From: Flaccisagitta enflata
Lineage: Eukaryota; Chaetognatha; Sagittoidea; Aphragmophora
Direction: 5' to 3'
Length of the DNA: 64,000 bases
Assembly: GCA_965153355.1 (NCBI GenBank)
Contig: OZ231128.1
Span: 11,594,001-11,658,000, forward strand
A program made the translations under genes and the position numbers. Position 1 is the first letter of the stretch; every line of letters starts with the position of its first letter. A model generated the notes under the pieces. The model was not told the DNA's origin, did not search any database, and worked only from the letters and a program-made list of their open reading frames with translations. Shown here piece after piece: positions 1-64,000 of the stretch.

Positions 1-320
1 AAAAGTCAATATTTGTTTTGTGAGAGTAACAATTTCACTTTTGATTGCTCTCATTTCTAGACCATTCAAAACACAGAAACCAGGTTGGTCTCAAATGAAA
101 AATATTTCAACGAATTAAAAGAAACTTTTTTTGAAACAAGTATCATAAAAAAACATAAAAAAATGAAAATTTTTCTGAAAAGTTCACATGAGTATTTGCC
201 TAATATTTATAAAATGTATTCAAAGTAATAAATCAGTGCTTTGATGACAGTTAACCCTCTATTGAAAGCTAAAAATTAAAACACACACTTTGAGAATCAT
301 CTTTGTTACTCTGCACAAAC

Positions 321-64000
<63,680 letters not shown>

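Overview
This looks like nuclear DNA of an invertebrate animal, AT-rich and heavily loaded with introns, microsatellites and small DNA transposons. I could not place the phylum or species. Every coding feature I can support belongs to one gene on the minus strand. It enters at base 64000 and leaves near base 321, and both ends of the gene lie outside the window. The product is a giant intracellular muscle-type protein of stacked I-set immunoglobulin (Ig) domains, in the titin / obscurin (UNC-89) / twitchin class. I predict 65 exons with consistent splice phases. They hold about 24.3 kb of coding sequence, about 8,090 residues and about 84 Ig domains. I see no kinase, Fn3, SH3 or RhoGEF domain here, so the exact orthologue is left open.

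Layout in gene order (high to low coordinate). (1) 64000-60393: eight Ig domains, mostly one per exon. (2) 59987-36654: the core, built from a 12-Ig super-repeat with a fixed exon plan: six Ig in one exon, then two Ig in one exon, then four single-Ig exons. Unit A (59987-53537) and unit D (42385-36654) are complete. Units B (52833-48398) and C (47946-43148) lack the last two exons. B, C and D are nearly identical and align through their introns, so they are recent tandem duplications. (3) 35989-27480: a more diverged unit (six+two+one+one Ig), then six single-Ig exons. (4) 26974-11423: nine Ig domains, each interrupted by introns in varied phases, an older-looking plan. (5) 11241-9206: a disordered linker with a 44-residue duplication, short GQPVP repeats and poly-glutamine. 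(6) 8767-321: one Ig, then six Ig exons of a second, titin I-band-like class that continue past the window edge.

The introns hold most of the remaining structure. There are about 14 clear and several decayed copies of a short element running from TTTAGTCGCGTGC to GGCCTTGTT with an internal tetranucleotide microsatellite. There is a fold-back family with GGCAGCGGCCCC arms and a GGCCTCAAG-type tandem core. There are two Tc1/mariner-type elements with TA duplications, one of them keeping both transposase ends. Two elements have 8-bp target duplications, and a 1.3-kb palindrome is also present. Because units B, C and D are sister copies, each unit-specific insertion has its empty site next door, which dates the insertions.

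The most unusual locus is 42577-43008. A decayed remnant of one of the lost Ig exons lies beside a 234-bp hAT-like element that carries a 147-bp inverted copy of that same remnant.
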